64,000 nucleotides of DNA, taken from assembly GCA_008080745.1 (NCBI GenBank), contig SHMX01000003.1, forward strand, positions 344,971 to 408,970, written 5' to 3'. Made by a program: the position numbers and the translations under genes. The notes under the pieces are model-generated. The model had not been told where the DNA came from and ran no database searches. It saw nothing but the letters and a program-made list of their open reading frames with translations. Of this stretch, positions 33,436 through 45,700 are shown piece by piece (positions within the stretch are counted from its first letter, which is position 1; each line of letters begins with the position of its first letter). Origin of the DNA: Candidatus Thorarchaeota archaeon. GTDB lineage: Archaea; Asgardarchaeota; Thorarchaeia; Thorarchaeales; Thorarchaeaceae.

Positions 33436-36400
33436 ATGAAACTGAAAATATTCATAGCAGTTTTTGTAGTTCTACTATTGCTAATACCCACTACATCGGA
33501 TAATATAGTAGAAAATCAATCCTCAACAACAACTCCATTATTTCATAAATCGTCCTTCGTCGCTTCTTCATTGGGGTCAGGAAGTAATTCGGATTCAGTC
33601 ATGTATTTTGAGAGAACCATTAGCTATCAAGAAATGCTCCTGCAAAACTCATATGCTACCCCAAATAATCACCAAGAGGGATTGTCATTCGAGCAATATC
33701 ATATTTCTGGCTGGTCACTTTACAAGGCTGAAATGAAGATCGATAACATCACAGCTGGACTCGAATTTGAGGTATTAGGAGTATCAAAGGATGATTTATC
33801 CTCATTTAGCATAAATAACAGCACAGGAGATCCATACGATATTCTTTCACAAGAATTGTATAATCAACCTCATAATGGACTCCTAGAGAATTATTCATTT
33901 TATTATTCAAATGAAAATTATAATCCAACATATCAGAACTATGCTTTCCTAGTCATAAGGTCCAAAAAATCTGATCCAAGTACAAATATGACAAGTGCAC
34001 ATGCATTACCCAGTAAGGCTAACTTCGAACAAAGCTGGTATACAATAACTGAACAAACAAATCTTTCAGCAGATATCTCATACTATCTATTACTTGACGG
34101 AGAAAAGTTGGTAGAATATTTTTCGACATATCCAGTATTCAAATGGATTTGCGAAACTGGTGCAGGTAGTTATGCTACACAACGACATTATTCTTTTGGC
34201 GATCAATGGACACTATTCAATCGTAATGCACTATTGAATTATACTTATACTCCATGGGATACCAACACCAATTCCGCATTGGTATTTAACAGTCCAGAAG
34301 AAATTTTCCTACAGGCAAATGGTACTAACCTATCTGGAGATACTTGGTCTTGGACTACAACTGATAACAATCTAGAACAAATTATCTTTAGCTCAAATCA
34401 GTCAATTTCAATATACAATAATATCACCTTATATTACAAAAAGACAGGAGTCGCAGAAAATACATGGTCTATTGAAACTTCTGGAAGTGATGTCACATGG
34501 AACACCACAACCATGGTTTCGTATCCTGATGACGCAGATAGTAATTCTATGAAATTGAATCTGACTATTCAGAGTGAATGGGGTACAAATGGATTGTACA
34601 AAGATACCAGTCCTGAAAACAACCATACATTTTACACAAGAGAGGGAAATGTAATTATTAGTACCGATATTACCAATGGGACTTGGACACTTTCATCGAC
34701 AGGATTTAACTATGTAAGAGAAATAGGCATATTCCAACAATCAGATTATTCAAAATCAATTCAAATACTGAAAATAACTGATATTTTGGATGTCATTCCA
34801 GTGATAAAGGATGGAGCAGGTATGAATGCTACATCGGGTAGCACAAATCTCACTCTATGGCATGACTCAGAGGTGAAATGGGCACCAGAAAATGAAACAC
34901 TGATCAATGGTTCTACAAATTATACTTGGAATGTTTCTTCAACAACATCAGAAAATGGGAAATATAGAATCGAAGTATACTGGACAAATGGAACAGAAGC
35001 AGGATATCTAACAGAAATTATTGACATCTATTATACAACTTTTCTAACAGCAATAACTGATAGTCTGACAGCTTTTACTGAGAGTTCATTTGAAATCGAG
35101 GTACAATATTATAATAACTTCAGTGATATTGGAATAGATGAAACAGGTGCAAGTTTAGTATATGATTTCGGCGGGACAAATTACACGATGTCACATCAAA
35201 CGAACGGAACTTGGAAAGCAACTGTAAATACAATTGGTTTTTCTAATGGCCCACACAGCATAACTGTCTATGCAGAGGGATATGGATATCACAACAGGAC
35301 CGTAGCTATTGATGTAATACTCTTGCATGAAGCCAAACTCGATTTGAGTTGGGAGAGTAAATCTATCGATTGGACAGAAAGCACGATTTTCTCTGTGAAT
35401 TATACTAAATTAGATGGGAGCTTGATTAGTGGAGCAAACCAGTTAGACCTTTACATTGATTCCCAATTATTAGAACTACAAGGAACAAATGGAACATATT
35501 GGATCGAGTTGAACAATACTTTTGGTCTTGGTGTTCATTCGCTAGAACTAAACATCAGCAAGCAATATTTTGAATCTGTATTTAACGACACGGTATCTTT
35601 CGAAATTACCGAAGCTAATACCACTCTTGCTATCAATTGGGACTCATCAGAAATCAATTATTTGGAGACATTCAATCTTACAGTTAGTTATACATATACA
35701 CCAACTGGTACGTTCATAGATGCCATTGCAGATAATGTTAACATCACTATTGATGGCACCACAACTTTAAACATGAATAATTCAGGAAACTTTTGGATAG
35801 CAAACTTGACTGGATTCTATTTAGATTTGGGATCACATGAATTAACAATAGAGGCATGGAAGTATGGTTATGTCTACAGAACAGATACTCTCAATATTTC
35901 TGTACTAAATGTTTCTACATCAATGAGTGTTTCTTGGAATCCTGCTAATGTAGAGATTCAACATGTGGACAATTTGGAGTTAAATGTTGATTACACTTAT
36001 GATACGGGTGATGTTCCAGATGATGCCCTCGTGAATGTTACAATTAATGGAAATATATACAATTTAGCATATACCGATGGAAGCTGGAGTACAATAATTC
36101 CCTGTAAATATTTGGGGGTAGGCGAATATTCAGCCACTATTGAGGCTTGGAGGTATGGCTATTCGTATCAAACAAATATAACCTATGGAATCAACATCAC
36201 TATTGCTTATACAACCATGATGGCTCATTGGAATTTCTTAGAAATAGACTATATTGGGCAACTTGATTTGACTGTAAATTATACTATGAATATCAATGGT
36301 ACATCTGTGCCCACTTCATCTACATTCATGAACATTACTATTGATGGTGGTAGCTCTATTGAGTTGAATCAATCTGGAAATCTATGGACTGCAAATTTGA

Positions 36401-39400
36401 CTGGAATTTATTTGGATTTGGGTACACACAACATTACCATCAAAGCTTGGTCGGTCGATTTTGAGTATCAAGTGATATATTCATCTGTAAATGTAACAAC
36501 AGTATTAACAAGCTTACAGGTGACTTGGAATCCTAACGATGTGACTATCGAACATGTACAAAATCTGAGTGTTTCAGCAGATTACACCTATCATAGTGGG
36601 GATGTACCAGATAGTGCAATAGTAAATGTATCAATTGATGGAAAATACTACCAATTTTCCTACACTGGTGCTGTATGGGAATGTCAAATTACTGGTTCCG
36701 ATTTTGATGTAGGGTTTTACGAAGCTAATGTCACAGCATGGGCATATGGTTTTGATGTAAAAATCAATATTACAGCAGGTGTGAATATTACTCAAGCAAG
36801 TACTTCATTAACCCTTGTTTGGACAAGTACTTCCACAGACTATCTTGGTTGGATCAATCTAACAGCCAGTTATGTAGTCTTAGAAACCGGAGAATCAGTT
36901 CCATTAAGCACACCGAACATCAATATTACTATCGATGGATCAACACCACTTGCATTGAATCAATCTGGGAATTATTGGGTAGCAAACCTAACAGGTTCAT
37001 ATCTGAATCTTGGAACTCATAATGTGGTTATACTTGCTTGGAGTAATACGTACCAAGAACAGGAAATCCTAGAGAGCCTTGTTATCAATAATGTCACAAC
37101 TAGTCTATCGGTAATCTGGAATCCAAATAATGGAAAAATTGAACGTGTTGAAAATTTCGCATTAAGTGTAGACTATACCTTTTTCGGTGGCGATGTTCCT
37201 ACCCCGGCTCATGTTAATGTATCCATTGACGACAATGACTATACTTTGACATATTCATCAGGAGTCTGGAGTGTTACTATCTCCGGGCTAGATTTTTCTG
37301 TTGGAGAATACTCGGCTGTTATCCATTGTTGGAAATATGGATATGCATATCAGACAAACACTACAACGATAAATATCACGATAACTGAAACCAATTTAGA
37401 TTTGAATTGGTCTTCTTTGGAGATAGACTACCTTGGGCAAATTGATCTGGTATTGAACTATACAGTTAGTATCACTGGAGATTATGTTCCCGCATTATCA
37501 TCAAATATCAACATCACAATTGATGGAAAGACTGCAATTTCGTTGAATCAGTCTGGAAATGTATGGACTGCTAATCTTACAGGAATATATCTTGACCTGG
37601 GTAATCATAGTGTTACAATAAATGCTTGGAGTGATAGCTATGCCGCTCAAGAATACTCAACTTATCTAAATGTATCAGAAGTACTCACATTCATGACTGT
37701 AACTTGGAACCCATCAGATGTCGAGATTGAACATGTGGAGAATCTTACCTTAATTATAGATTACACATACTCTGAAGGAGATGTTCCGATTAGTGCTCAA
37801 GTTAACACGACCATAAATGGAATTACATATTCTCTAACATATAATGGTTCTAACTGGCAAGTACTGATTTCAGGATCAGACATCGGTGTTGGAGTTTTCA
37901 GTGCCACAGTTAGTTCGTGGAGGTATGGTTATGCATACGCTTTGAATACAACAAGTGGAATAAATGTGACAGATGCACAAACAAATCTTTCACTGGCTTG
38001 GACAGATACAACATTAGATTACTTGGGACAAATTGAACTTACAGTTAACTATTCGGTTCTAATTACGGGCGAAGTTGTTCCAGCAGTACCATCTGAAATG
38101 AATGTTACCATTGATGGAATAACAACGATTTCACTGAATCAAAGTGGCGATTTATGGATAGCTAATCTCACTGGAATTTATCTGGATTTAGGAGACCATC
38201 TATTAATAGTACAAGCCTACGCTGATACTTACGAATTTTCTCAAGCCTCAGAAACGATTACAGTATTAAATGTTTCAACAAATCCATTGCAAGTCATATG
38301 GCAACCAGAGAATGTCACCATAGAATACACTCAGTATCTCAATTTGTCTGTGGCCTATACCTATGGAGTTGAAGATGTTCCAGGAACAGCTTTAGTGAAT
38401 ATTACTATCAATTCACTTACTTGGTCTTTGAATTACTCCAATGGTTTTTGGGAGGGTTCAATAATTGGTGAAGACATTGGTATTGGTATATTTACAGCTG
38501 AAATCGCTGCATGGTTATATGGATACGAGGAACAGCTAAATCTGACCTATAACGTCAATATCACAGAAGCCTCAAACACCTATGTGGTTATTTGGGAGCC
38601 GTCAGACAGAACAATATCCTACATTGAATTATTCAATATATCAGTAATTTACACGCATAATTATGAACCGATTTCCGATGCAATAATCAACGTTACATTT
38701 GATGGTAGTATCACATATAATCTGACATTTAGTGAAACAGATGAGAGATGGCACTTCTCAATAAATGGCACTAACCTAGACTTAGGCGTACATAACATCC
38801 TAATAGAAGCGTGGGCTCAAGGCTATAAAACAGGACTAACAATCAGTTCTGTGTTCGTGTCGAACGTTACAACATGGTTCAATATGGATTGGAACCCTCT
38901 GGATGCTAAGGTTGATCATCTTAGTAAAATCAATCTGACTTTGGACTATCAACACTCATCTGGAAATGTACCTTCTGATGCAATTCTAAATCTAACTATC
39001 AATGGAATGACATCTCCACTCATCTTGATAAACAATAGATGGTATATATCAATTAATGGATCGGATTTGGGTAAAGGGGAATTTTCTGCATATATTCAAG
39101 GGTGGAGATATGGATTTGAATATATAACTAACACAACCAATGTAAATATCACAATAGCTTTTACTAATATTGAATACAAGAATAGTAATCTTTCATTTCA
39201 GTATATGGGCCAATTTGACATTCAATTTAATTATTCATATTCTATTTCTGGAGAAACAATTAATATTCTTAGTCCAAATGCAAACCTGACCATTGATGGT
39301 GAAACAACAATCGAACTTAATCAAACAGGGGACACATGGACGGCAAACATTACTGGTGAATTTCTTGACTTGGGAGAGCATGAAATTATTTTCAGTTTCT

Positions 39401-42400
39401 GGGCAGAAGGTTATCAGGAGCAACTGTTGATTTTATCGCTCTATGTTGAAAATGAATCAACATACCTATCCGTAGATTGGAATCCATCAAATGTTACAAT
39501 CCAATATACCGAAACATTAGAAATTTTTGTTGACTATGAATATGACACCTCCGATGTACCAGATACTTCGATTGTTAATGTAACAATAGATGCTCATCAT
39601 TACTCATTATCTTATAATGGAGGACAATGGTATATTTCGATTCCTGGTGAAACAATCGGAATAGGTGTATTTGAAGCAGTTATAGAAGCATGGACATATG
39701 GATTTGAGTACAAAACGAATACCACTTTTGGAATCAATATCACTCTTGCTGCTAATTCGTTTATTGTAGATTGGTGCCCAGATGTATTAGAAACATCATT
39801 CATTACAGAATTTGAGATAAGAGTGTATTTCACTCACGATTGGCAACCAATTCTTGGGGCTAATGTGTGTTTAATCAAAAACGGAACTATAATTGATTAT
39901 TTCAGCTATAATTCAACTAACGAGTCTTATGACCTCCTTATTTCAGCGAAAACAATTGATTTGGGATTATGGAATATAACCGTATATGCGAATAAAATAG
40001 GTTATGAAAATCAATGGGATTCTAAAATATATACTGTGATCGAAGATAGCACAACACATCAGCTGTCATGGACGACGATGCAAATATCCTATGTTAATTC
40101 TACAACACTTAGAGTGAATCTAACAGCATCAGATCATACTCCGCTCCCTTCGGTCACATTCCAAGCGACAATAGACAACAAAATATTTTCAGGAAATGAG
40201 GTTGTCGAGGGTTGCTACGAGTTCATCTTGGGTCCCGAACTATCCATTGGGATTCATAATATAACATTTGATGCTTCGAAATATGGCTATAGTTTCAATT
40301 TGCCGACACCATCAATAGAAATTATTGAAGCAGCTACAGAGGCATTCTTTCACATCAACAATAAAGAGCTATATTATGATGAAGCATTATCACTGTCCAT
40401 TATCTATGAATTGACAAATGGCAGTGTTATTGAATCAGCAACGTGTCAGCTTGAAATTGATGACAAACCTATTTCGGTTCAATGGGATTTTGATCATTGG
40501 TACGTGACTATTTTTTCAAACTCTTTAGGAATCGGAAATCATAATGGCTCATTAAATCTAACGCTATATGGCTACGAATCTCAAACGATTGATTTCAATT
40601 TGACTATTCAGAATATACCGACCAGATTGGATGTTTCTGGAAGCTTCTTCAGCTATGTCAATCAATCATTTACTCTTGAGATAGTACTAACCGACCTGAG
40701 AAATAATTCTCCAATTACACCAGTTACATTTGATATTTCATGGTCCGAATTGTTCCATATTGATGTTAATTCTTCAGAAGTTTATCAAATTGTCTTTATC
40801 ACTGAAGGATTTCATGTTGGAAGTGTTCCACTTGCGATTAGTATACTTAATGAAGGAATTAGTGATTCGGAATGGACAGGTAGTATTGATATTCGAGCTA
40901 TTCCGCTCAATATCATGACGGAGGAGGAGATTTCTCAATATGAAAATGAGATGGTGAATATCTCTGTTAGTATTAGAAACGCAATCACGGACGATAATGT
41001 GTGTTGGAGCAAAGTGGACCTGAGTTCGGATATCATCAATACAACTCTCTATTGGAACGATATTTCCCAATACGAAGTTAGTTTTGAATTGCCATCAGAT
41101 AACCCTGGGAACTATACACTGATTCTTTCTATTGAGACATATGATTGTGAAAATTACACATTATCCATCGAGCTTGAGATTCTGGAAAAAGCAACCATAA
41201 CAATCACTCTATCTTCTGAAGCAGAGGTTATTGCTGGAGAAGATCTTCAAGTTAGTGCGTTGGTTGAGAGAAATAATCAGCCAGTAATGGGTGCAATAAT
41301 AGAATTTCATGCAACTATACTAATGAATGACGGTTCTGAAAGAATACTCGAGGACTCTCAAATTTCTAACAACGAGGGTATATGTACCGCCACATTTAGC
41401 ATTCCACTTGAGGCTAAATCATTGCAAGTGTGGGCATCTTATGATGGGAATGTTCAAAATCATAATGCCACATCGAGTTTCAGTTCAGTATCAGTTTATT
41501 CTGCAAGAGCCCAGATTGGAGAACTCCTGTGGAATACCTTTTCTAATCCATTGGCTTTGATTCTGTTTGCAGGATTGATTTCAATTATCTTGATCAGAAA
41601 ATCCAGCCAAAATAGAAGTTCTGTTAAAGAAGAACCCATCGAAGAAGATATCGTCCTTGAGGCTTTTGATGTTGAAGATAGTACTGCATTGTCAGTATCA
41701 ACGGAAATTCCTCCTGATGATGAATCAATAGAGGTATCGCTCATATCCGAAGAGGTATTTGTCCCAGAATTCCTAATTATAATAGAAAATAGAGAACCAA
41801 TTCTTTCCTACTCATTACAAGGAAATGAGATAGCACCACATCTCATAATTGCAATTTCAAATGAGATTATCAGAAGAAGTCCAAGGATAGGTGATAATTT
41901 TGATATTTCACTATCAGATTTGAGATTACAATGTTACCGAAATGAAGATGCGATAGGGGTAATTGTTGCTCATTCACAACTTACATCTGATCAAAAAATG
42001 AATCTTGAATCACTCATTGATATGATAACACCCATTCATTCAAAATTAGAGGATAACGAGTCTGAAATAAACCAATTACTGATTGCTCAGACAAATTCGC
42101 TATTTTACGCAAAGATTCTTGATAATCTGAAGATTGATGATATTGGAGAGTTAGAGAATATCGATAAAGAGTTAGCTATTGCTCTTCAGAAAATTATTGA
42201 TATAGACCAAGAATTTACTGTCAAAGCAATTAAGGATCAAATTTGTATGGAGCTTGATATTAATTCAGCTATCCTGCTATCGAGAATAGAATATCTTGTT
42301 TCAAAATCGGTGATACAGCCCCACTACTCAGAGGATAAATTACTCATTTCTAAGAATTTAGAACTAAGTGACGAGGAGCGAATTTTGGCTAAACTTGCAT

Positions 42401-42558
42401 TCTCAGATGGAATGACTAGAGCAAAAATTGCAGTTGCATTAGATATGCCCATTTCACGTGTTGGACGTATTATCAGAGAACTATTGAAGACTAAACCAGG
42501 TTTAGATGAAATCAGAGATGGGCGGAAAAGACTAGTGGTATATAGTTATAAATTATAA
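33436..42558 (+). CDS. Giant Ig-repeat surface protein with cytoplasmic longin-like/winged-helix tail
   Basis: 3040 residues. A signal peptide (LKIFIAVFVVLLLLIP) precedes an N-terminal ectodomain (about 60-600) shared with the next gene (YHISGWSLYKAEM, NQPHNGLLENYSFYY). Then come about 21 tandem Ig-like beta-sandwich modules of 95-100 residues (about 630-2690). Most alternate between type A (WNPxxV...GDVP...VNVTING) and type B (DYLGQ...NITIDG...LNQSGNxWTANLTG), with WKYGY-like strands. N-x-S/T sequons are extremely frequent. One transmembrane helix (about 2703-2721, LALILFAGLISIILI) is followed by an acidic linker, a longin-like domain (about 2780-2870) and a winged-helix end (GMTRAKIAVALDMPISRVGRII). 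The ectodomain is probably a glycosylated cell-surface stalk or adhesin. Confidence 0.9.
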   Translation: MKLKIFIAVFVVLLLLIPTTSDNIVENQSSTTTPLFHKSSFVASSLGSGSNSDSVMYFERTISYQEMLLQNSYATPNNHQEGLSFEQYHISGWSLYKAEMKIDNITAGLEFEVLGVSKDDLSSFSINNSTGDPYDILSQELYNQPHNGLLENYSFYYSNENYNPTYQNYAFLVIRSKKSDPSTNMTSAHALPSKANFEQSWYTITEQTNLSADISYYLLLDGEKLVEYFSTYPVFKWICETGAGSYATQRHYSFGDQWTLFNRNALLNYTYTPWDTNTNSALVFNSPEEIFLQANGTNLSGDTWSWTTTDNNLEQIIFSSNQSISIYNNITLYYKKTGVAENTWSIETSGSDVTWNTTTMVSYPDDADSNSMKLNLTIQSEWGTNGLYKDTSPENNHTFYTREGNVIISTDITNGTWTLSSTGFNYVREIGIFQQSDYSKSIQILKITDILDVIPVIKDGAGMNATSGSTNLTLWHDSEVKWAPENETLINGSTNYTWNVSSTTSENGKYRIEVYWTNGTEAGYLTEIIDIYYTTFLTAITDSLTAFTESSFEIEVQYYNNFSDIGIDETGASLVYDFGGTNYTMSHQTNGTWKATVNTIGFSNGPHSITVYAEGYGYHNRTVAIDVILLHEAKLDLSWESKSIDWTESTIFSVNYTKLDGSLISGANQLDLYIDSQLLELQGTNGTYWIELNNTFGLGVHSLELNISKQYFESVFNDTVSFEITEANTTLAINWDSSEINYLETFNLTVSYTYTPTGTFIDAIADNVNITIDGTTTLNMNNSGNFWIANLTGFYLDLGSHELTIEAWKYGYVYRTDTLNISVLNVSTSMSVSWNPANVEIQHVDNLELNVDYTYDTGDVPDDALVNVTINGNIYNLAYTDGSWSTIIPCKYLGVGEYSATIEAWRYGYSYQTNITYGINITIAYTTMMAHWNFLEIDYIGQLDLTVNYTMNINGTSVPTSSTFMNITIDGGSSIELNQSGNLWTANLTGIYLDLGTHNITIKAWSVDFEYQVIYSSVNVTTVLTSLQVTWNPNDVTIEHVQNLSVSADYTYHSGDVPDSAIVNVSIDGKYYQFSYTGAVWECQITGSDFDVGFYEANVTAWAYGFDVKINITAGVNITQASTSLTLVWTSTSTDYLGWINLTASYVVLETGESVPLSTPNINITIDGSTPLALNQSGNYWVANLTGSYLNLGTHNVVILAWSNTYQEQEILESLVINNVTTSLSVIWNPNNGKIERVENFALSVDYTFFGGDVPTPAHVNVSIDDNDYTLTYSSGVWSVTISGLDFSVGEYSAVIHCWKYGYAYQTNTTTINITITETNLDLNWSSLEIDYLGQIDLVLNYTVSITGDYVPALSSNINITIDGKTAISLNQSGNVWTANLTGIYLDLGNHSVTINAWSDSYAAQEYSTYLNVSEVLTFMTVTWNPSDVEIEHVENLTLIIDYTYSEGDVPISAQVNTTINGITYSLTYNGSNWQVLISGSDIGVGVFSATVSSWRYGYAYALNTTSGINVTDAQTNLSLAWTDTTLDYLGQIELTVNYSVLITGEVVPAVPSEMNVTIDGITTISLNQSGDLWIANLTGIYLDLGDHLLIVQAYADTYEFSQASETITVLNVSTNPLQVIWQPENVTIEYTQYLNLSVAYTYGVEDVPGTALVNITINSLTWSLNYSNGFWEGSIIGEDIGIGIFTAEIAAWLYGYEEQLNLTYNVNITEASNTYVVIWEPSDRTISYIELFNISVIYTHNYEPISDAIINVTFDGSITYNLTFSETDERWHFSINGTNLDLGVHNILIEAWAQGYKTGLTISSVFVSNVTTWFNMDWNPLDAKVDHLSKINLTLDYQHSSGNVPSDAILNLTINGMTSPLILINNRWYISINGSDLGKGEFSAYIQGWRYGFEYITNTTNVNITIAFTNIEYKNSNLSFQYMGQFDIQFNYSYSISGETINILSPNANLTIDGETTIELNQTGDTWTANITGEFLDLGEHEIIFSFWAEGYQEQLLILSLYVENESTYLSVDWNPSNVTIQYTETLEIFVDYEYDTSDVPDTSIVNVTIDAHHYSLSYNGGQWYISIPGETIGIGVFEAVIEAWTYGFEYKTNTTFGINITLAANSFIVDWCPDVLETSFITEFEIRVYFTHDWQPILGANVCLIKNGTIIDYFSYNSTNESYDLLISAKTIDLGLWNITVYANKIGYENQWDSKIYTVIEDSTTHQLSWTTMQISYVNSTTLRVNLTASDHTPLPSVTFQATIDNKIFSGNEVVEGCYEFILGPELSIGIHNITFDASKYGYSFNLPTPSIEIIEAATEAFFHINNKELYYDEALSLSIIYELTNGSVIESATCQLEIDDKPISVQWDFDHWYVTIFSNSLGIGNHNGSLNLTLYGYESQTIDFNLTIQNIPTRLDVSGSFFSYVNQSFTLEIVLTDLRNNSPITPVTFDISWSELFHIDVNSSEVYQIVFITEGFHVGSVPLAISILNEGISDSEWTGSIDIRAIPLNIMTEEEISQYENEMVNISVSIRNAITDDNVCWSKVDLSSDIINTTLYWNDISQYEVSFELPSDNPGNYTLILSIETYDCENYTLSIELEILEKATITITLSSEAEVIAGEDLQVSALVERNNQPVMGAIIEFHATILMNDGSERILEDSQISNNEGICTATFSIPLEAKSLQVWASYDGNVQNHNATSSFSSVSVYSARAQIGELLWNTFSNPLALILFAGLISIILIRKSSQNRSSVKEEPIEEDIVLEAFDVEDSTALSVSTEIPPDDESIEVSLISEEVFVPEFLIIIENREPILSYSLQGNEIAPHLIIAISNEIIRRSPRIGDNFDISLSDLRLQCYRNEDAIGVIVAHSQLTSDQKMNLESLIDMITPIHSKLEDNESEINQLLIAQTNSLFYAKILDNLKIDDIGELENIDKELAIALQKIIDIDQEFTVKAIKDQICMELDINSAILLSRIEYLVSKSVIQPHYSEDKLLISKNLELSDEERILAKLAFSDGMTRAKIAVALDMPISRVGRIIRELLKTKPGLDEIRDGRKRLVVYSYKL

Positions 42559-42766
42559 TGCCTTTCGAAATATCGAAATTGGTTAGAGCCCAGTGTATTG
42601 AAATAGTCTTATGTAGGTAAAGTTATCACGACCCAAGTGAAATTCCGTTGAATATAGAAAGAAGGATAGATACGTACACAATTCGTATAAGGGATAATTA
42701 TCCAACAACATTGTATTGCGTATATCCACAAGAAGACACATCATGCTACACTTGTGAGGGACCACA

Positions 42767-45700
42767 ATGAAGAGAGCATTCCTGTCAATAATGGCAATCG
42801 TTCTGTTGACTGTGACAATTGCATCACCGCAATTTGCCACCCATCAGAATAATCTAGAAACAGCTAGTAATCCACTACTAAAACAAGAAACGGTGTTATC
42901 ATCTGTAGTAGAAAGTGGAGATGAAATTTCATCTATACAACATATGATACGGGAAATACCAAATCAGCAGACTACAATTCTAAATTCGTACGTAAATCCA
43001 AATACGCATAATTTAGTATTAGATTTCTCACAGTATCATGTTCCAGGTTGGTCCCTATACAAAGCAGATATGGATATTGAAAATATAACTGCAGGATTAG
43101 AATTCGAAGTATTAGGTGTTTCAAAAGACGATAGCACATCTTTTAGCATAAATAATGACACGGGAGATCCCTACGATATTTTGTCACAAGGTTTCTATAA
43201 TCAACCTCATAACGGACTGTTGCAGAACTATTCTTTCTATTATCAGGATGTTGGTTATAACCCGGATTTTCAAAATTATGCATTCTCAGTAATAAGGTCA
43301 GATAGATCCAACCCTAGTACAAACATGACCAGTCCTGTTGCTTTATCTACTACAAGTCTCGCTTTTGTTTGGCGAACAATAACTGAACAAACAAACTTGT
43401 CAGCATATACAACCTATTATACCCTCATTGACGGAGAGGCATTAGTTGAATATACTGGTAACTATCCTGATTTTCATTGGGTCTGCGAGAGCGGAGCAGG
43501 TGATTTTAATACTGAACGTCATTATTCCTTCGGAGACCAGTGGACAATATTCAATCGAGAAGCTCTATTGAATTACACATATACACCATGGAATGTTTCG
43601 ACAAATTCAGCTCTAATATTTCAGAATCCTGAAGAAATACTGTTGCAAGCAAATAGCAGTGACTTATCAGGAAGCATGTGGTCATGGACAACCTCTACTG
43701 ACAATCTTGAACAGATTACATTTAGTTCCAATCAGTCGGTCAATATATTCAACAACCTAACTCTGTACTACAAACAAACCGTGACAAGTACAACACAATG
43801 GTCAATAGAAACAACTGGCGATCCAGTTACTTGGAATGTTACAACTGCATTATCATATCCAGAAGTTACAGGTATTACGGAGAAGAATTTGAATATAAGT
43901 ATCCAATCGGATTGGGACACATCGGGACTATATAATATTACTACACCGTCCACCAATCATAGCACATATGAAAGGTATCTGGATATTGTTGTCTGTAGCA
44001 GTCTTACAAACGGTACTTGGACTTTAGTTTCAACAGGATTCAACTATATGACCGATTTAGCAGCCTATCAACAGAGTGACCATTTGAACCCTGTATCAGT
44101 TTCTGTCATTACGGACACGCTTGATATCATATCTCAAATTGAAGATGAGGGAGGTACTAATGCAACTACAGGAAGTACTAACCTAACTATATGGTACGAA
44201 GGATCAGTAATCTGGGCACCTACTAATGAATCAGTTATCGATGGCTCGACAGAATACACCTGGGATATTTCCACAATTACATCAGGTAACGGAGAATATA
44301 CCATAGAAGAATACTGGACTAACGGTACTGAAGCAGGATACAGAGCGTATAGCATTGTGGTGTATTTCCCAACAGATCTGACTCCAAGCTCATCCACTAT
44401 TTTCGCGTATGCTGAAAATTCGTTTACATTTAGTGTCCAATTTGATGATACATTCACTCCAAAAGGGTTGAATGACTCAGTTGCATCCGTTGAGTATTCA
44501 TTTGATGGAGGAGTATATACTGCAATGACCCATGATGCTGGGGGAAACTGGTCAGCCACTGTTTCAACAATTGGAAAGACAGAGGGAAGCTATAATCTTA
44601 TAGTAAATGCAACTGGTTTTGCACTAGAAAACCAAAGTATCACGATATCCGTCGAACTAGTATATGAAACACTTGCTCTTGAATGTACATGGTCACTTCC
44701 AAACGAGGATAATATATCATACTTGGAGAACACTGAACTCACTGTTAGATATCAGACCACGGGATACAACATATCCGACGCAATTGTCAATGTCACTATT
44801 GATGTATACACTTGGGACCTGACATTCGATGCTACAACAGAAACTTACAAAGTCCAGGTTAATGGTACAGATTTCCAAGATGGTCTGGGCACATTCCCCG
44901 TTACAATTGAGGCATGGAGTCCTGGACACGCACCCCAAACGAATACAAGTCTCGAACTTACCATCATGGCTGAAGCAACCTCAATGACCGATATCTGGAC
45001 GGGTCTATCGATTGATTATCTGGGACAGGTTGATGTCACAATTGATTATACCATTGTTTCGACAGCATCAGAGGTTCCTATGGGAGAAGTAGTAGGCAAT
45101 ATTACCATAGATGGAACTACAGTAATTTCGCTCACACAATCAGGTACTCAGTGGATTGCCAACCTCACAGGGGCCACGATTGATCTTGGAACACACACAG
45201 CTGTGATTCATATTTGGGCTTATGGATACCAATACAGAACAGCTAGTGAAACTCTTGATGTCAGTAATGTCACAACATCCATAGATGTATCTTGGACACC
45301 ATTGAATCTAACCAGACAATATTCTGGTTATTATGATGTAGTTGTTGATTACACCTATTATGGAGGAGATGTTCCTGGTTCAGCACTTGTCAATGTTACA
45401 ATCAATGGACAGACTTTCGGACTCTCATATTCCACAGGGGCATGGAGAGTATCGATTGCTGCATCAAATCTTGATATTGGAGAGTATTCAGCCTCAATCA
45501 GTGCTTGGCTCTATGGATACGCACACCAGACAAATACTACTTCAACTCTAAATATCACACTTGCAAATACAACAATAGTCACAAATTGGTCCAACTATGA
45601 TCTGTACTTTACTCATTCCGTAGACCTTAACATTACATTACTTGATATCTATGCACAGCCAATTACTACAGCTCTTGTTAATGCATCTTATGAAGGAACG

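Noticed and set aside
33436-41520. Repeats in the giant gene as CRISPR or DNA-level satellite
   Set aside because: Conservation is at protein level with heavy synonymous divergence; the period (about 290-300 bp) equals one Ig module.
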